Shown here piece after piece: positions 38,071 to 49,190 of a DNA stretch of 64,000 nucleotides (its first letter is position 1; each line of letters begins with the position of its first letter). The DNA lies in contig NW_024737042.1 in NCBI RefSeq assembly GCF_018991925.1, positions 16,812,416 through 16,876,415 on the forward strand, read 5' to 3'. The position numbers were made by a program, and so were the translations under genes. The notes beneath the pieces are model-generated. The model had not been told where the DNA came from and made no database searches. It saw only the letters and a list, made by a program, of their open reading frames with translations. This DNA comes from Homarus americanus. Lineage: Eukaryota; Arthropoda; Malacostraca; Decapoda; Nephropidae.

Positions 38071-39497
38071 TACACCTCCTCCTCCTCCAGTACTATGTTA
38101 CATCTCCTCCTTCAGTACTATGGTACAACTCTTCATCCTCCAGTACTATGTTACACCTCCTCCTCCGACAGTACTAGGTTACATCTCCTCCTCCTCCTCC
38201 AGTACTATATTAATCTCCTCCTCCTCCAGTACTATGTTACACCTCCTCCTCCTTCAGTACTATGTTACACCTCCTCCTCCTTCAGTACTATGTTACATCT
38301 CCTCCTCCAGTACTATGGTACAACTTCTCCTCCTCCAGTACTATGTTACATCTTCTCCTGTAATATGTTGCATGTCCTCCTCCTCCAGTACTATGAATAC
38401 ATCTCCTCCTCCGTAGTATGTTACATCTCCTCCTCCAATTACTATATTACATCTCCTCCTCCTGTAATATGTTACATCTCCTCCTCCTCCAGTACTATGT
38501 TACATCTCCTCCTCCGTAGTATGTTACATCTCCTCCTCCTGTAATATGTTACATCTCCTCCTCCTCCAGTACCTATGTAACATCTCCTCTTCCTGTAATA
38601 TATTACATCTCCTCCTCCAGTACTGTGTTACATTTTCTCCTCCTCCAGTACTATCTTACATCTCCTCCAGTACTATGGTACATCTCCTCCTGCAGTACTG
38701 TTACACCCCTCCTCCTCCGGTACTATGTTACATCTTCTCCTGTAATATGTTGCATGTCCTCCTCCTCCAGTACTATGTTACATCTCCTCCTCCGTAGTAT
38801 GTTACATCTCCTCCTCCTGTAATATGTTACATCTTCTCCTCCTCCAGTACTATGTTACATCTCCTCCTCCTGTAATATGTTACATCTCCTCCTCCAGTAC
38901 NNNNNNNNNNNNNNNNNNNNNNNNNNNNNNNNNNNNNNNNNNNNNNNNNNNNNNNNNNNNNNNNNNNNNNNNNNNNNNNNNNNNNNNNNNNNNNNNNNNN
39001 ACTATGTTATATGTTCTCCTCCCTCCAGTACCTATGTGTTACATCTCCTCCTCCTCCAGTACTATGTTACACTCTCCTCCTCCAGTACTGTGTTACATCT
39101 CCTCCTCCTGTATTATGTTACATCTCCTCCAGTACTATGTTACATCTCCTCCTCCTGTAATATGTTACATCTCCTCCTCCTGTACTTATGTTACATCTCC
39201 TCCTCCAGTACTATGCTACATCTCCTCCTCCTGTAATGTGTTACATCTCCTCCTCCTCCTGTACCTATGCTACATCTCCTCCTCCTTCTCCTCCAGTACC
39301 TACAGTAAGTTACATCTCCTCCTCCAGTTCTATGTTACATCTCCTCCTCCTCCAATACAATGTTACATCTCCTCCTTCTCCTCCTCCAGTATTATTTTAT
39401 ATCTGCTCCTCCTGCTCCTCCTCCTCCTCCTCCTCCTCCAGGACTGTTTCAACTGCTCCTCCTCGAGTACTAAGTTACATCTCCTCCTTGTCTCTGT
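38071..39497. repeat. ~25-bp CTCCTCC minisatellite up to the exon B acceptor
   Basis: Units of CTCCTCCTCCAGTACTATGT-TACAT with 2-8 bp length changes fill about 1.4 kb. They end in the pyrimidine tract of the splice acceptor at 39502. Each unit contains CTCCTCCAG, itself acceptor-like. Contains the assembly gap. Confidence 0.95.
38901..39000. other. assembly gap (100 N)
   Basis: Exactly 100 N inside the CTCCTCC minisatellite. The round size suggests a placeholder, so the true array length is unknown. Confidence 0.97.
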
Positions 39498-39501
39498 ACA
39501 G

Positions 39502-39753
39502 GTGCCGGTGGTGTTGCTGTTGATGGCGCTGGTGTGTCGGGAGGTGATGGGGCTGGACGCAGGAGATAAGAGTCAGCTGTCTGGTGGCGTCGTGGAGGCT
39601 GGCAACGAGACGTATGAAATGAAGACGTCGGCCGGGGCAGCGAGCAAGGCCAGCATTGGGGAGACTGAGGACCGCCCAGCTGTTACTAAGGAGCAGGTCA
39701 TCACTGTCACTTTCCTCACCGCTATTATGCTATTCCTCTATGATGGTCTACAG
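39502..39753 (+). CDS. MFSD4-like transporter, exon B
   Basis: 252 nt = 84 codons, phase 0 to phase 0. Acceptor TCTCTGTACAG, donor GTGGGT. Continues exon A: VPVVLLLMALVCREV completes the helix begun by YAFWILSGLQ. A ~45-residue polar segment (GDKSQLSGG... to ...TEDRPAVTKEQ) fits the long cytoplasmic loop between the two MFS halves. VITVTFLTAIMLFLYDGLQ starts helix 7, with the family pattern of a hydrophobic stretch ending in an acidic-Gly-Leu motif. The neighbouring exon C begins AGYGGYVFSFAV, which joins without a break. The exon lies immediately after a long minisatellite. Confidence 0.88.
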
Positions 39754-40080
39754 GTGGGTTACACTCTGTAAAATGACCTACAGGTGACAAGTCAGTGTAA
39801 TATCGCAACTATGCCAAAAAATCTGAACGAGTTTTTCAAAGGGTCATATGACTGACATATTATTTTTAACATAGCGAAATAGCATAGCAAAATGTAAGCT
39901 TCTGCATGTGAGGCATAGTTACACTTTCTTCGAAACTGTAGGTATAAAGAAGAATTTAGGCACCGCGATACACCAATCACTGAAAGCAGTGTAACGATAA
40001 GAGGAAGCAGTGAAAAAACAAACAAACAAACACTGGGAATCATAACTATTGTCTTCGAATATATAGACAAGAAATAGTTC
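39754..40080. other. intron 2 start, nothing recognised
   Basis: No element or gene recognised before the LINE fragment. Confidence 0.4.
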
Positions 40081-40640
40081 TTTCAACTTTATAAGTCTCT
40101 CGCTACTCTCACACGCTCCCTTCTGGACTACTTTATACAGGCATAGAGACCATACCTCCGGAAAGACATAATAACTCTAGAAAAGGTACAATGCTGAGCG
40201 CATGGTATTATTCCTAAACCACCGTAAGGGCGCGTTTACACAGAGGTCGGCATCGGACTATTCTCGTGAAAATTGCCCGACACATTCGTTTGGAATAAAT
40301 AATATAAAAAAACGGAAAAGGATAACCCGTTGCAGATTCTGACATAATCCGGTGTGGCCGTGTGAACGGCTCTCCCAGAAAGTATAGTAAGGCAATGAGT
40401 TATTCCTTGTATTTTTTTTTAGACGATACTGTGGGACAATTTTCGCCAGAATTGTTCGAATCCGGCCTCACTGTAAACGCAACCTAAATCTTCTCGATTA
40501 TTCAAGCTGACTGAGGGCCGTAGGTATGACAACTCTTCAGACATCACACGAGAGGTGAATGTCATAGAGACATTCAAAATCTTCGAAGGGATGGAAGGCG
40601 TCAACCCAGATATATTTTACGAGATGAATAACTTATGGCT
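40081..40640 (+). mobile_element. degenerate LINE 3' fragment (CR1/L2-like), interrupted by a MITE
   Basis: The + strand reads LTRSLLDYFIQAWRPYLRKD-type thumb sequence (about 40090-40190), then after the MITE SSRLFKLTEGRRYD and ETFKIFEGMEGVNPDIFYEM (40497-40625). This is the C-terminal end of CR1/L2-type LINE proteins. Removing the 267-bp MITE and one copy of its TAA duplication brings the two halves together. Confidence 0.68.
40228..40494. mobile_element. PIF/Harbinger-like MITE with TAA target duplication
   Basis: Left end GGGCGCGTTTACACAGAGGT; the right end, reverse complemented, is GGTTGCGTTTACAGTGAGGC. Both sides are flanked by TAA (40225-40227 and 40495-40497). A 3-bp TWA duplication and GG-initial TIRs fit PIF/Harbinger. 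267 bp, no ORF. Confidence 0.75.
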
Positions 40641-41010
40641 GGTGTGGGAAGTGTGATGCTGTATGGCTGTGAAACACGGACAATTTAAAAGGACGACACA
40701 TAAGTAGACTTGAGTGAGATGAAATGAGAATAGTGAGATGGATGCATATTGAGACACTGAAAAACAGAAGGCTGTATTCAGAGATAAGAGGGCTACTGGG
40801 TATTGAGAAAATTGTCAGGCTGAGATGTGTTTGGGTAAGTGGAGAGAACGAATGAGACAAATTGGGCTAATAGGAGAGCCAAGGGTAAGCCAAGAATGAC
40901 ACGGTTGTAGGTAATGACATTAGTTAGAATATGACAAGAGACCGTGCACCGTGGAGAGATGCCAGCAGGTAACCGCAGCTAACCCACGTAAGTTTGGAAA
41001 ATAGCCGTAA
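40641..41010 (+). mobile_element. second degenerate LINE 3' fragment
   Basis: Broken frames read MLYGCET, MRIVRWMHIETLKNRRLY-like and GKPRMTR, then HRGEMPAGNRS, the usual end of RTE/Jockey-type LINE proteins. Many stops. Confidence 0.5.
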
Positions 41011-41714
41011 AATAATGATGATGATGATGTGTCACACCATCAAACCAACTCAAGAGGACAAAGCTTCAAGCAGAGGGTGGTTGGTAGACCTATAGATTAT
41101 GTAACAGTTACCAGAAGATTCCAAAATAAATATGTGTAATGGTCTTTTATTTTTATCTTTAGTAAACTAGTTTTTTAATTAACTGGATTTATTTTAATAT
41201 TTCAGAGGATTAATAATTAATTTGTTGTTACTTTTTCTTAAAGTACTTGAGTACTTTATGAATAAGATATACTTTTTTACTTCTGCTTAAATACATTGAA
41301 CTTTGAATATATTTAATTCTACTTGAGTAACATTTTGCCAATGTAACAATACTTTAACTTAAATAACAAAGTCCAGTACTTTTTACAACGCTGCCCGTCA
41401 GGTAAACCAGGAAAATAACAGTAAGAACAAACGATGTCTCTGTCATAATAACCAAACCTTTCTTTCTTTCCGCGTTTATAGCACACACGATCATTGGAAA
41501 TTACGTTAAAACTCATATGTTTTGTTAAAAAAATGTATATGTAGTGACGATATAATGATTCAATATGTAAATAACGCTGACGGATGGGTATATTTTAGTT
41601 CACCATAAATATCTTAGTTAACAGTTGCAGCTCAGAGAAAATGGTTGTGGGTAACTTAACAATGGAAATGAACACCTGAATTTATGTTTAAATATCATTT
41701 ATGGCAATTAATAA

Positions 41715-41715
<1 letters not shown>
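41011..41715. other. unassigned AT-rich intronic sequence
   Basis: No recognised feature; a short GAT trinucleotide run at about 41018-41030. Confidence 0.4.

Positions 41716-41805
<90 letters not shown>
41716..41805. repeat. (CT)n/(TA)n microsatellite
   Basis: Short CT run passing into about 78 bases of TA. Confidence 0.95.
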
Positions 41806-42080
<275 letters not shown>

Positions 42081-42109
42081 TTTTTTTCTTGAATAAAGAT
42101 TCAAAGTTT

Positions 42110-42178
42110 TGGCGCCCTCCACTATATTTACAATGACAAATATGGCCCAGAGCCTACAACAGGTTGAGAACCACTGGT
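42110..42178. repeat. possible hAT element end
   Basis: CAGGTTGAGAACCACTG in reverse complement is CAGTGGTTCTCAACCTG, a common hAT terminal sequence. Neither the partner end nor a target duplication was found. Confidence 0.45.
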
Positions 42179-42601
42179 CTAGCAGCTAACTTTGTAGCTT
42201 TTGACAAGGTGTTTCAAGAAGTGCTAACACAGTAAAACCAAAATTTAATATTAGATGTTTTCTTATATCAAGATGCTGTTCAGATTCTTATTTTACACTA
42301 GTTTAATGTTGTAGTTGGTCTGGATACTCTCTCACTGTAGGCAGCAATGTACCATATTTCAGTATTGTACTTTATAAATTCCTCAATAGTGCCACATTAT
42401 TTAGAGGTCTCTAGAATTAACAAGTAACGCGGTGACCCTCTAGTGGTAGGTGTATGAAGTGTCCTTCTCGTCTAGTGGTAGGTATAAAGTGCTCCACAGG
42501 AGTGACAAACTTGTCAGATATGGAAAATCAAGTCAGAAGTTTCGCTGTCTTTTGTTTATGTTATTCCGTCTGGGGCTATATACTGTATATTCTCCTTACA
42601 G
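42179..42601. other. intron 2 end, nothing recognised
   Basis: Single-copy-looking intronic DNA ending in TATTCTCCTTACAG, the exon C acceptor. Confidence 0.45.
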
Positions 42602-42775
42602 GCAGGCTATGGGGGTTACGTTTTCTCCTTCGCCGTAAAGAGCATCGCCGGGATGTCTTCGAACGAAGCAGCCTACCTCAACGCCTGCTTCTGGGGGACC
42701 TTCGCCTTCGGGAGACTCGTATCTATCGGTATAGCGACCAGGCTGGCTCCCTCCTTCATGCTCATCTGCAATATC
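42602..42775 (+). CDS. MFSD4-like transporter, exon C
   Basis: 174 nt = 58 codons, phase 0 to phase 0. Acceptor TCTCCTTACAG, donor GTGAGT. Residues AGYGGYVFSFAVKS continue helix 7 and its outer loop. AAYLNACFWGTFAFGRLVSI is helix 8, with the FWG..FGRL..I pattern strongly kept in MFSD4-type carriers. ATRLAPSFMLICNI is the cytoplasmic turn and the start of helix 9. Conservation is clearest here. Two shadow frames cross it. Confidence 0.9.
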
Positions 42776-43998
42776 GTGAGTACTCTTTTCATCAATCACC
42801 ATTCAACGTTTATCCTCTTAAAACAATAACTAATTAACACTTCTGGCCACTATTCGTATAATTAAGGCCCAGACTGAGGTACAAGCATAACAGTAGCCAT
42901 AAATGTTGACGTGACTTTCAAGTAATGTAAAGTAAATCTTACACAACATGAACGCGAGTTTATCTCTGTTGTATTGCAAGTTTGTGGCAAATATAATAAG
43001 TGTGTGCAAAAGAAAGTATTTATGAATGGATGCACTATTTCTCAGCCGGTATTTTGACATAAGAAATGTGGTTAATGTATTGACTAATTCTATAATAGGC
43101 TCTGTTGATTATAAACTTGTAACGGAAACAGGACCAAGCCGGGCCCATTAAATAAATTAAGCTCAGCAATGTAGGTTGTCTACAAATGAGTCTCCAAATT
43201 CCAGTTGCAAATGAACACCAGTTTCAGCCCGTAATGCAGCGGCCTGAAACTACCATATAGACGTTCCTTATGTTCTCTTCTTGGTTATCTGTGTCACGAG
43301 TCTTGGTCATTAATCGGAGTTATCATAAGACACCTCACACAAGCTCACCCGCTCGTGAGGTATTAGATCACACTCTGTAACTACACCAAATTATTGTATG
43401 TTTATCCATCATTATAAAAAATGGTGATGGTCACAAAGCTGGTGATAAGTGCCCCAGGCCTTTAATAAATGAAGCAGTTTCTGTAGTTAAGATGCTGAGT
43501 TTATTTACTGATATTCATCCAGTATATGAATGATAATGATGAAAATTAAAATGCTTTAAATGCTTAGTGAAATTACAGTATTAGTTAAAAGAAGAGTAGT
43601 TCTTATTGCTGTATGTATTTCTTTATGGTGAACGTCATGAAAATAAGTCGTCGTCTCCCTGTCAACTTGTCTATTCTTTTTTTAAGTTCTTAAAAGTTAA
43701 ACATTTTCTTTTCGTAGTGAGATGTGGATAAGTGAAATTCTTCTCCTCTTTTGATAAATTTCTCTTATACTTATTATTATTCTTTATTCTTTCCCCTTAG
43801 CTACTCTTTGTTTTAATTCCTCGCCGATTCATTCATAAGGTAATAAAACAAACATTCCCCTCAATCCAAAACAAAAGAACATCAATAAAAGGACAGAGAA
43901 ATAATAGAATAATAAAATCAATCTTAAGTAACTCACCCGGTTATATAGTTGTCAGGCAAATTACATTCATATGCGGAAATTAAATTTTTTGGGAGAAC
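42776..43998. other. intron 3, nothing recognised
   Basis: AT-rich intronic DNA with no recognised element. Confidence 0.4.
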
Positions 43999-44155
43999 CA
44001 CCTGAAGATTAAACACACCAGCTTATTTCACCCTAAAATCAACCTAACCCAGCCAAACCTAACCTAACCTAAACTACCCTTACCTAGCCTAACCTAACTT
44101 AACCTAACCTACATAGTCTTAGTGTGGTTAATATTCAGGTGAAATAAGCTGTCTA
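43999..44155. mobile_element. palindromic MITE with AACCT repeats
   Basis: Left side CACCTGAAGATTAA and CAGCTTATTTCACC; the right side contains their reverse complements (TTAATATTCAGGTG, CAGGTGAAATAAGCTG). The centre is AACCTAACCT repeats. Confidence 0.65.
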
Positions 44156-44283
44156 TCTTCACGTGATCCGTGTGGAAGAAGTAAATCGTATGAACAGAAA
44201 TAATCAATATTTTTGTGCCGTTTGATAATACGTTTTTCTTCAGATAAATATTTACAGTCTTACCCATTTAACAATTTCCGGAT

Positions 44284-44885
44284 GTTATCATGAACCGTGA
44301 CCTTGCAGAACCCTCATGAACCACGACCTTACTGAACCCGCATGAACACTGACCCTACAAAGCCCTCATGAACATTGACCATACAGAACCCTCATGAACA
44401 AACTTTGCAGAGCCCTCATGATCCGTGACCTTACAGAACACTTATGAACCGTGATCCTACAGAGCCCTCATGAACATTGACTATACAGAGCCCTCATGAA
44501 CAGTGACCGCACAGAACCCTCGTGAACACTGACCGTACAGAGCCCTCATGAACATTCGACCATACAGAGCCCTCATGAACCGTGACCATACAGAGCCCTC
44601 ATGAACAGTGACCGCACAGAACCCTCGTGAACACTGACCGTACAGAGCCCTCATGAACATTCGACCATACAGAGCCCTCATGAACCGTGACCATACAGAG
44701 CCCTCATGAACCGTGACCATACAGAGCCCTCATGAACATTGACCGTACAGAGACCTCATGAACCTTGACCCTACAGAGCCCTCATGAACAATAACCATAC
44801 AGAGCCCTCATGAACAATAACCATACAGAGCCCCCATGAACATTGACCCTACAGAGCCCTCATGAACTGTGATCTTTCAGAGCCC
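44284..44885. repeat. 26-27-bp minisatellite before exon D
   Basis: About 22 units of CCCTCATGAACCGTGACCAT-ACAGAG with frequent substitutions. A ~130-bp higher-order block is repeated around 44490-44610 and 44605-44730. It ends about 55 bases before the exon. Confidence 0.93.
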
Positions 44886-44940
44886 CTTTGAAAGTCATGA
44901 ATATCACGATATATGAGTACTGATAGCCGTGGCATTACAG

Positions 44941-45088
44941 AGCGGTTGCCTAGTGGCGATGGTGCTGATGTTGTCATTTCGTCATAGCCATGCCGTTCTG
45001 TATCTGGGCACCTGTATCTTTGGCACATTCCTCTCTTCCGTCTACCCTACGGCTGTCACCCTCGCCGAAACTTACATCCACGTTACCT
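44941..45088 (+). CDS. MFSD4-like transporter, exon D
   Basis: 148 nt = 49 codons plus one base. Enters in phase 0 (acceptor GTGGCATTACAG) and leaves in phase 1 (donor GTGAGT). SGCLVAMVLMLSF is the rest of helix 9. AVLYLGTCIFGTFLSSVYPT is helix 10, with the GTFLSSVYPT motif characteristic of the family. VTLAETYIHVT begins the next loop. The split codon T|CC (Ser) is completed by exon E, which starts with two bases, CC. The upstream minisatellite comes within 60 bases. Confidence 0.87.
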
Positions 45089-45786
45089 GTGAGTTACCTG
45101 CCTCAGTCACCTGTGTTTACCTGTCACGGCGGGGTGAGAGTGTGGGGTGTATGCTGATAGTGATGCGTTAGTACTGATGGCTATCTGGCTGATGGTGTTA
45201 ATGTTAGTGTCATGTTAGAATGAGGAATTTTTTCATCTTACATGAAGCGTCACGAACGTTTTAATGTAATGTTCTGAACTAGCATCTTTTCGTGACCTTT
45301 AGAGACCATGAATCTGGGGTCATGCGTTGGGGTCACACTTTAGAACTTCCTTTTTGGGCACTGTAAACGCTTTTGCGCTTCGCCTTGCACAGGATGCAAT
45401 AAACTAGCCGCCCTCGCGGGGCAAATAAAAACAAAATCTATATTTACTAGCCTCTGTTCCTACGCGGAGAAAAATCTGAAAAATCTGAAATATCATATCA
45501 AGATCCATACTTTTTTTTATTATTATTTATGTGTTCAGGAATTGTATCGAGACATGTGTTAGGGTCTTGTACATATATTTTATGCTACTGTTTTGTGTTA
45601 GTTATATCTTACTGCAGTAGCCACAAGGAGACGTCTACCAGGCTGCAAGTCTGTTATGGTGTATAGACCACGAACTGTGTCAATATATTATACTCAGGTT
45701 ATACTATATTCAGGGTTGCCTTGATTTTGATGAGTAAAAACAAAGATTTCGTTCAATCGCGTTGTGTAATTGTTGAGAAGATGCAA
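45089..45786. other. intron 4 start, nothing recognised
   Basis: No gene or clear repeat recognised. Confidence 0.4.
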
Positions 45787-45858
45787 GTTTAATCCCTTCA
45801 CTACGGGGACGCCACTTTTAAAATTTTATTTGGCTTACGCCAAACGATTTTATTCAGC
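45787..45858 (+). repeat. dispersed repeat with TTAATCCCTTCACTAC end
   Basis: Partner of the inverted copy at 27400-27474, about 85% alike by eye. Confidence 0.5.
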
Positions 45859-46039
45859 AGAGAGGGGAACCCGTACACAAGGGGTAAGTAAACTATCTTC
45901 AATAATGTTTAGAGTATTTCAAATCTCTATTAAAGTATTCGGCTGGGCAGTTGGGACACTCAGTCTGCTTGAGAAAGATAATTGAATTTAACCCATCAAT
46001 ATATGAAAAAGTACACAAGCACAATGATAGGATTCAAAA

Positions 46040-46390
46040 GGTACTCTGAAAAAATGGCACCAGAAAAAATGGCACAGGAAAAATGGCACAATTTTCATAC
46101 TAGGAAAATTGGCGCAGCAAATTTCACTTCGAGCTCACGGAACCACTTAGCTCGCGCTAACGAGCTAAGGACCTCTCGAACCACAAACGAGCTAATGAAC
46201 TACGGCGTGCATAGGTTAGGTTAGGTTATAAAATTTTAGCGAAAACATGTCAATAAAAATAAATGTGCCATTTTTTCCTTGTCTGATGATTATACCTTTT
46301 TTCCGGTGCCATATTTTCCTATTGCCATTTCTTCCTGTGCCATTTTTTTTCCTGTGCCATTTTTTTTCCTGTGCCATTTTTTCGATTCAA
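46040..46390. mobile_element. palindromic repeat rich in AAAATGGCAC / GTGCCATTTT
   Basis: The left part has GAAAAAATGGCAC units; the right part has several GTGCCATTTTTTTTCC units in the opposite sense. The middle has TTAGGTTAGGTT. Looks like a foldback MITE. Confidence 0.6.
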
Positions 46391-46439
46391 AATTGTGATC
46401 GATGGTCGCTAAATGTCTGTCTGTGGTTAACGTTTTTTG

Positions 46440-46742
46440 GGGGCAGAAACGGTTATTTTGCAAAAATGACTGACATGCATATTGGAAATTTTACAAAATA
46501 ACTTTCAAACAGACACCCTAAACTAACCTAACCTTATGGTTGAATAAGTTTAGGTTAGGTTAGGTTACGTTAGGTTAGGCTAGGTTAGGATGGCTCGTGT
46601 AGCTTGATACACAGTTAAGTGGTTTTGTTCTTTTTTTTAACTTTGGACTATGTGCTGTCCTAACCATAAGGTTAGGTTAGTTTAGGTTGTCTGTTTGTAA
46701 GTTATTTTGCAAAATAACCGATATGGCAAAAGAGCCGTAACA
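46440..46742. mobile_element. foldback MITE with AACCT core, copy 3
   Basis: Arms CGGTTATTTTGCAAAAATGA and ...AAGTTATTTTGCAAAATAAC. The centre has AACCTAACC on both strands and GGATGGCTCGTGTAGCTTGA, matching copies 1 and 2 in the inverted sense. Confidence 0.82.
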
Positions 46743-46747
46743 CACAC

Positions 46748-47763
46748 ATAGGAAACAAGAAGACACGAAGTTCCCAAGCGCTTTCGTGTAATTCACATCT
46801 TCTGGGGTGAGTACAGACTGCAAACTACCATTAGTAGACTGTTTGATCCACACATAATAGTCAAACAGTCAATATTCTCATCAATGTTTTTACGTGCTCT
46901 ACGAATATGCAGTCCGGAATTCATTGATGAGGAATATAAATATATCTATAATATTGGTTTGAACTTAAAATACCCTAGTTCTTTTATAGACAACTGCCTT
47001 AACATCGCGATTAAATCTTTTTATAGAACCGATCCTAAACCTCCCCATGACAGTAAGAATCTCTTAGTATTACCATTTAACAAAAATTTCTCTCAAATTC
47101 CTCTTCAACTGAAAACCTGGAACGTAAATGTAACATTTAGTAATTCATGCACTGTAAAACAAATGTTAATTAAGAATTCCTCCAGCAATGCAGGTGGCTG
47201 CATTTACAAGGTTCCTTGCAAGGAATGTAATATCTTTCACTAAGGCCAGACGGGTACAGATCTTATAAGACTTAAACAGCATAAATATAGTGTTTGGACA
47301 GGCCAGGAATCCAATGCTTTGTTCATTCATATGGGGGATAATAAGCATTGAATTGACTGGGATAATGCCTCCTCAATATTACCTTGTAATTCAATTGTCA
47401 GTAGGAGCATTATAGAATCTAGTCTCATTAAATATACCGAATCTGTCAACATGAATTTGAGTAATGGTTTGTACAAACTGGATAATTTTGTGTATAACAA
47501 GATTTGTAACCAGGTGAAAGGGTTGGGTCACTACTTTATGACCAGAATATAGTGGACACCTGCTGTCCCCTACGGACTGGATCTCACTCTCCTTTACTGT
47601 ACTGTATATATTAATTAGCCTTGTCAATAATTGCTCCTTTGTCTGTATTCACCCCTGAAGATGTGAATTACACGAAAGCGCTTGGGAGCTTTGTGTTTTC
47701 TTGTTTCCTTGTGGTTATCAGCATATACTGTACATGGATCACGCGCACCTACAGTGATTTATT

Positions 47764-47766
<3 letters not shown>
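46748..47766 (+). mobile_element. Penelope-like element, copy 2
   Basis: Left inverted terminal fragment 46748-46822 (minus sense), coding remnant 46836-47560, right terminal repeat about 47590-47766 ending CACCTACAGTGATTTATTTG at the start of a (TA)n tract. Shorter in the RT than copy 1 and with more stops. Confidence 0.85.
46836..47560 (+). pseudogene. Penelope-like RT tail and GIY-YIG endonuclease remnant
   Basis: The frame 46884-47243 reads RALRICSPEFIDEEYKYIYN, KTWNVNV, SCTVKQMLIKNSS and GCIYKVPCKECNIF, then a stop exactly at the second half of the GIY-YIG core (Tyr-Leu of copy 1 replaced by His-stop). Downstream pieces (QESNALFIHMGDNKH-stop, NGLYKLDNFV) continue with further stops. The RT catalytic motif is missing. 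Copy 1 at 18487-19471 aligns throughout. Confidence 0.85.

Positions 47767-47851
<85 letters not shown>
47767..47851. repeat. (TA)n microsatellite
   Basis: Pure TA directly after the Penelope right end. Confidence 0.96.
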
Positions 47852-47852
<1 letters not shown>

Positions 47853-47939
47853 TGGGGATGAAAAATCGACAATATTCTGGCTAGTGATATGATCTGGTAG
47901 TGGTACAGTGTGGGCAATGGCAGAATTGGGTAATTTTAT

Positions 47940-48260
47940 TTTGAAAATTTTAAAGCATGGATGTATTTAACTGGTGATCATGGATGTGTATATTTTGTGG
48001 TTCATGAATGTAAATATATAGTAGCCGTGGATGTCTATTTTCAATAGTCATGGGTGTATACATATGATGACCAAGAATGTTTATATATTATGACCAAGAA
48101 TGTGTATATATTATGACCATGAATGTGTATATTTATTATGATCATGAATGTGTATATTTAGTGACCATAAATGTGCATAGGCCCCCTTATTTGATAACCA
48201 TGAATGTGTATATACTGTATAATGACCATGAATATGTATATTTCAATATACTGTAGACTA
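47940..48260. repeat. degenerate ~25-30-bp minisatellite
   Basis: Units of GACCATGAATGTGTATAT(T)TA with many changes. Confidence 0.75.
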
Positions 48261-48424
48261 TAAAGTGTGACTGGAAAATATGTGAATCCTTACTATGAAA
48301 GTTTCAATGTTTGTCTTAAGGAAACATTTAATAGATTTCTTCGAGAAGCATTGTGGCGTCCTTTGCTGTTTTCAGAGCATGGTAGTTCTTATTGCATCAT
48401 TTTATCATTAACATATGGCCACTT

Positions 48425-48735
48425 AAGTAGATGTTCACTAAATAGATGACCACTTTAATAGATGGCAACTTAAACAGATAGCCACTAAAGTAGATGTTCA
48501 CTTAGTAGATGACCACTTTAATAGATGGCAACTTTAACAAATGGCCACTTTAACATTTGGCCACTTTAACACTTGGCTACTTAAGTAGATGTTCACTTAA
48601 TAAATGACCACTTTAACAGATGGCCACTTTAAAAGATAACCACTTTAACAGATGGCCACTTTAACATATGGTCACTTTAATAGATGGCCACCTAAACAGA
48701 TGGCCACTTTAAGAGATGGCCACTTTAACCCCTGA
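48425..48735. repeat. 17-18-bp minisatellite before exon E
   Basis: Units of AGATGGCCACTTTAAC, about 17, ending ~20 bases before the exon E acceptor. Confidence 0.92.
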
Positions 48736-48754
48736 CTTCTATACATTATTTCAG

Positions 48755-48825
48755 CCTTCATAACAAGTGCGCTGGTGGTAACGGCAGCCTCGGGGGAGAT
48801 GATCATCCCAGTCATCATAGGTCAC
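48755..48825 (+). CDS. MFSD4-like transporter, exon E
   Basis: 71 nt: two bases completing the split Ser codon, then 23 codons, leaving in phase 0. Acceptor TACATTATTTCAG, donor GTAAGT. It has no ATG and is short. FITSALVVTAASGEMIIPVI is helix 11, with the family-typical ATTxLV..A..GEM pattern, and IGH ends it. It joins exon D in frame and exon F (GFTAVGPATLL) directly. Its last 15 bases and its donor are the first unit of the 40-bp tandem array that follows. Confidence 0.85.
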
Positions 48826-49190
48826 GTAAGTCTCAGGTCACACACTCAGGGTTATCACAGGTCACGTAAGCCTCAGGTCACACACTCAGGGTTATCACAG
48901 GTCACAAAAGTCTCAGGTCATACATTCAGGGTTATTATAGGTTAAGTAATTCACAGGTAATACATTCAGGGTCATTATAGGTCACGTAAGTTTCAGGACA
49001 CATATTCAGGGTCATCATAGGTCACGTAAGTCTCACGTCACATTCTCAGGGTAATCATAGGTCGCGTAAGTCACAGGTCACACACTCAGGACCATCATAG
49101 GTCACGTAAGTTTCAGGTCAACACATTCAGAGTCATCACAGGTCACTAAGTCACAAGTCACACACTCAGGGTCATCTCAGGTCACAGATT
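48811..49190 (+). repeat. 40-bp tandem array seeded at the exon E splice donor
   Basis: Unit: GTCATCATAGGTCACGTAAG then TCTCAGGTCACACACTCAGG. Donor-like GT positions fall at 48826, 48866, (48906 mutated), 48986, 49026, 49066 and 49106, an exact 40-base step. Units 1, 2, 5, 6, 7 and 8 keep GTAAG. The first unit overlaps coding bases 48811-48825. Confidence 0.93.

Noticed and set aside
38095..39523. Long Ser/Leu-rich ORFs before exon B
   Set aside because: Minisatellite translation; only the part from 39502 on is exon, supported by its acceptor and family match.
42110..42178. Complete hAT element next to the (TA)n tract
   Set aside because: Only one hAT-like end is visible; no partner end or 8-bp duplication found.
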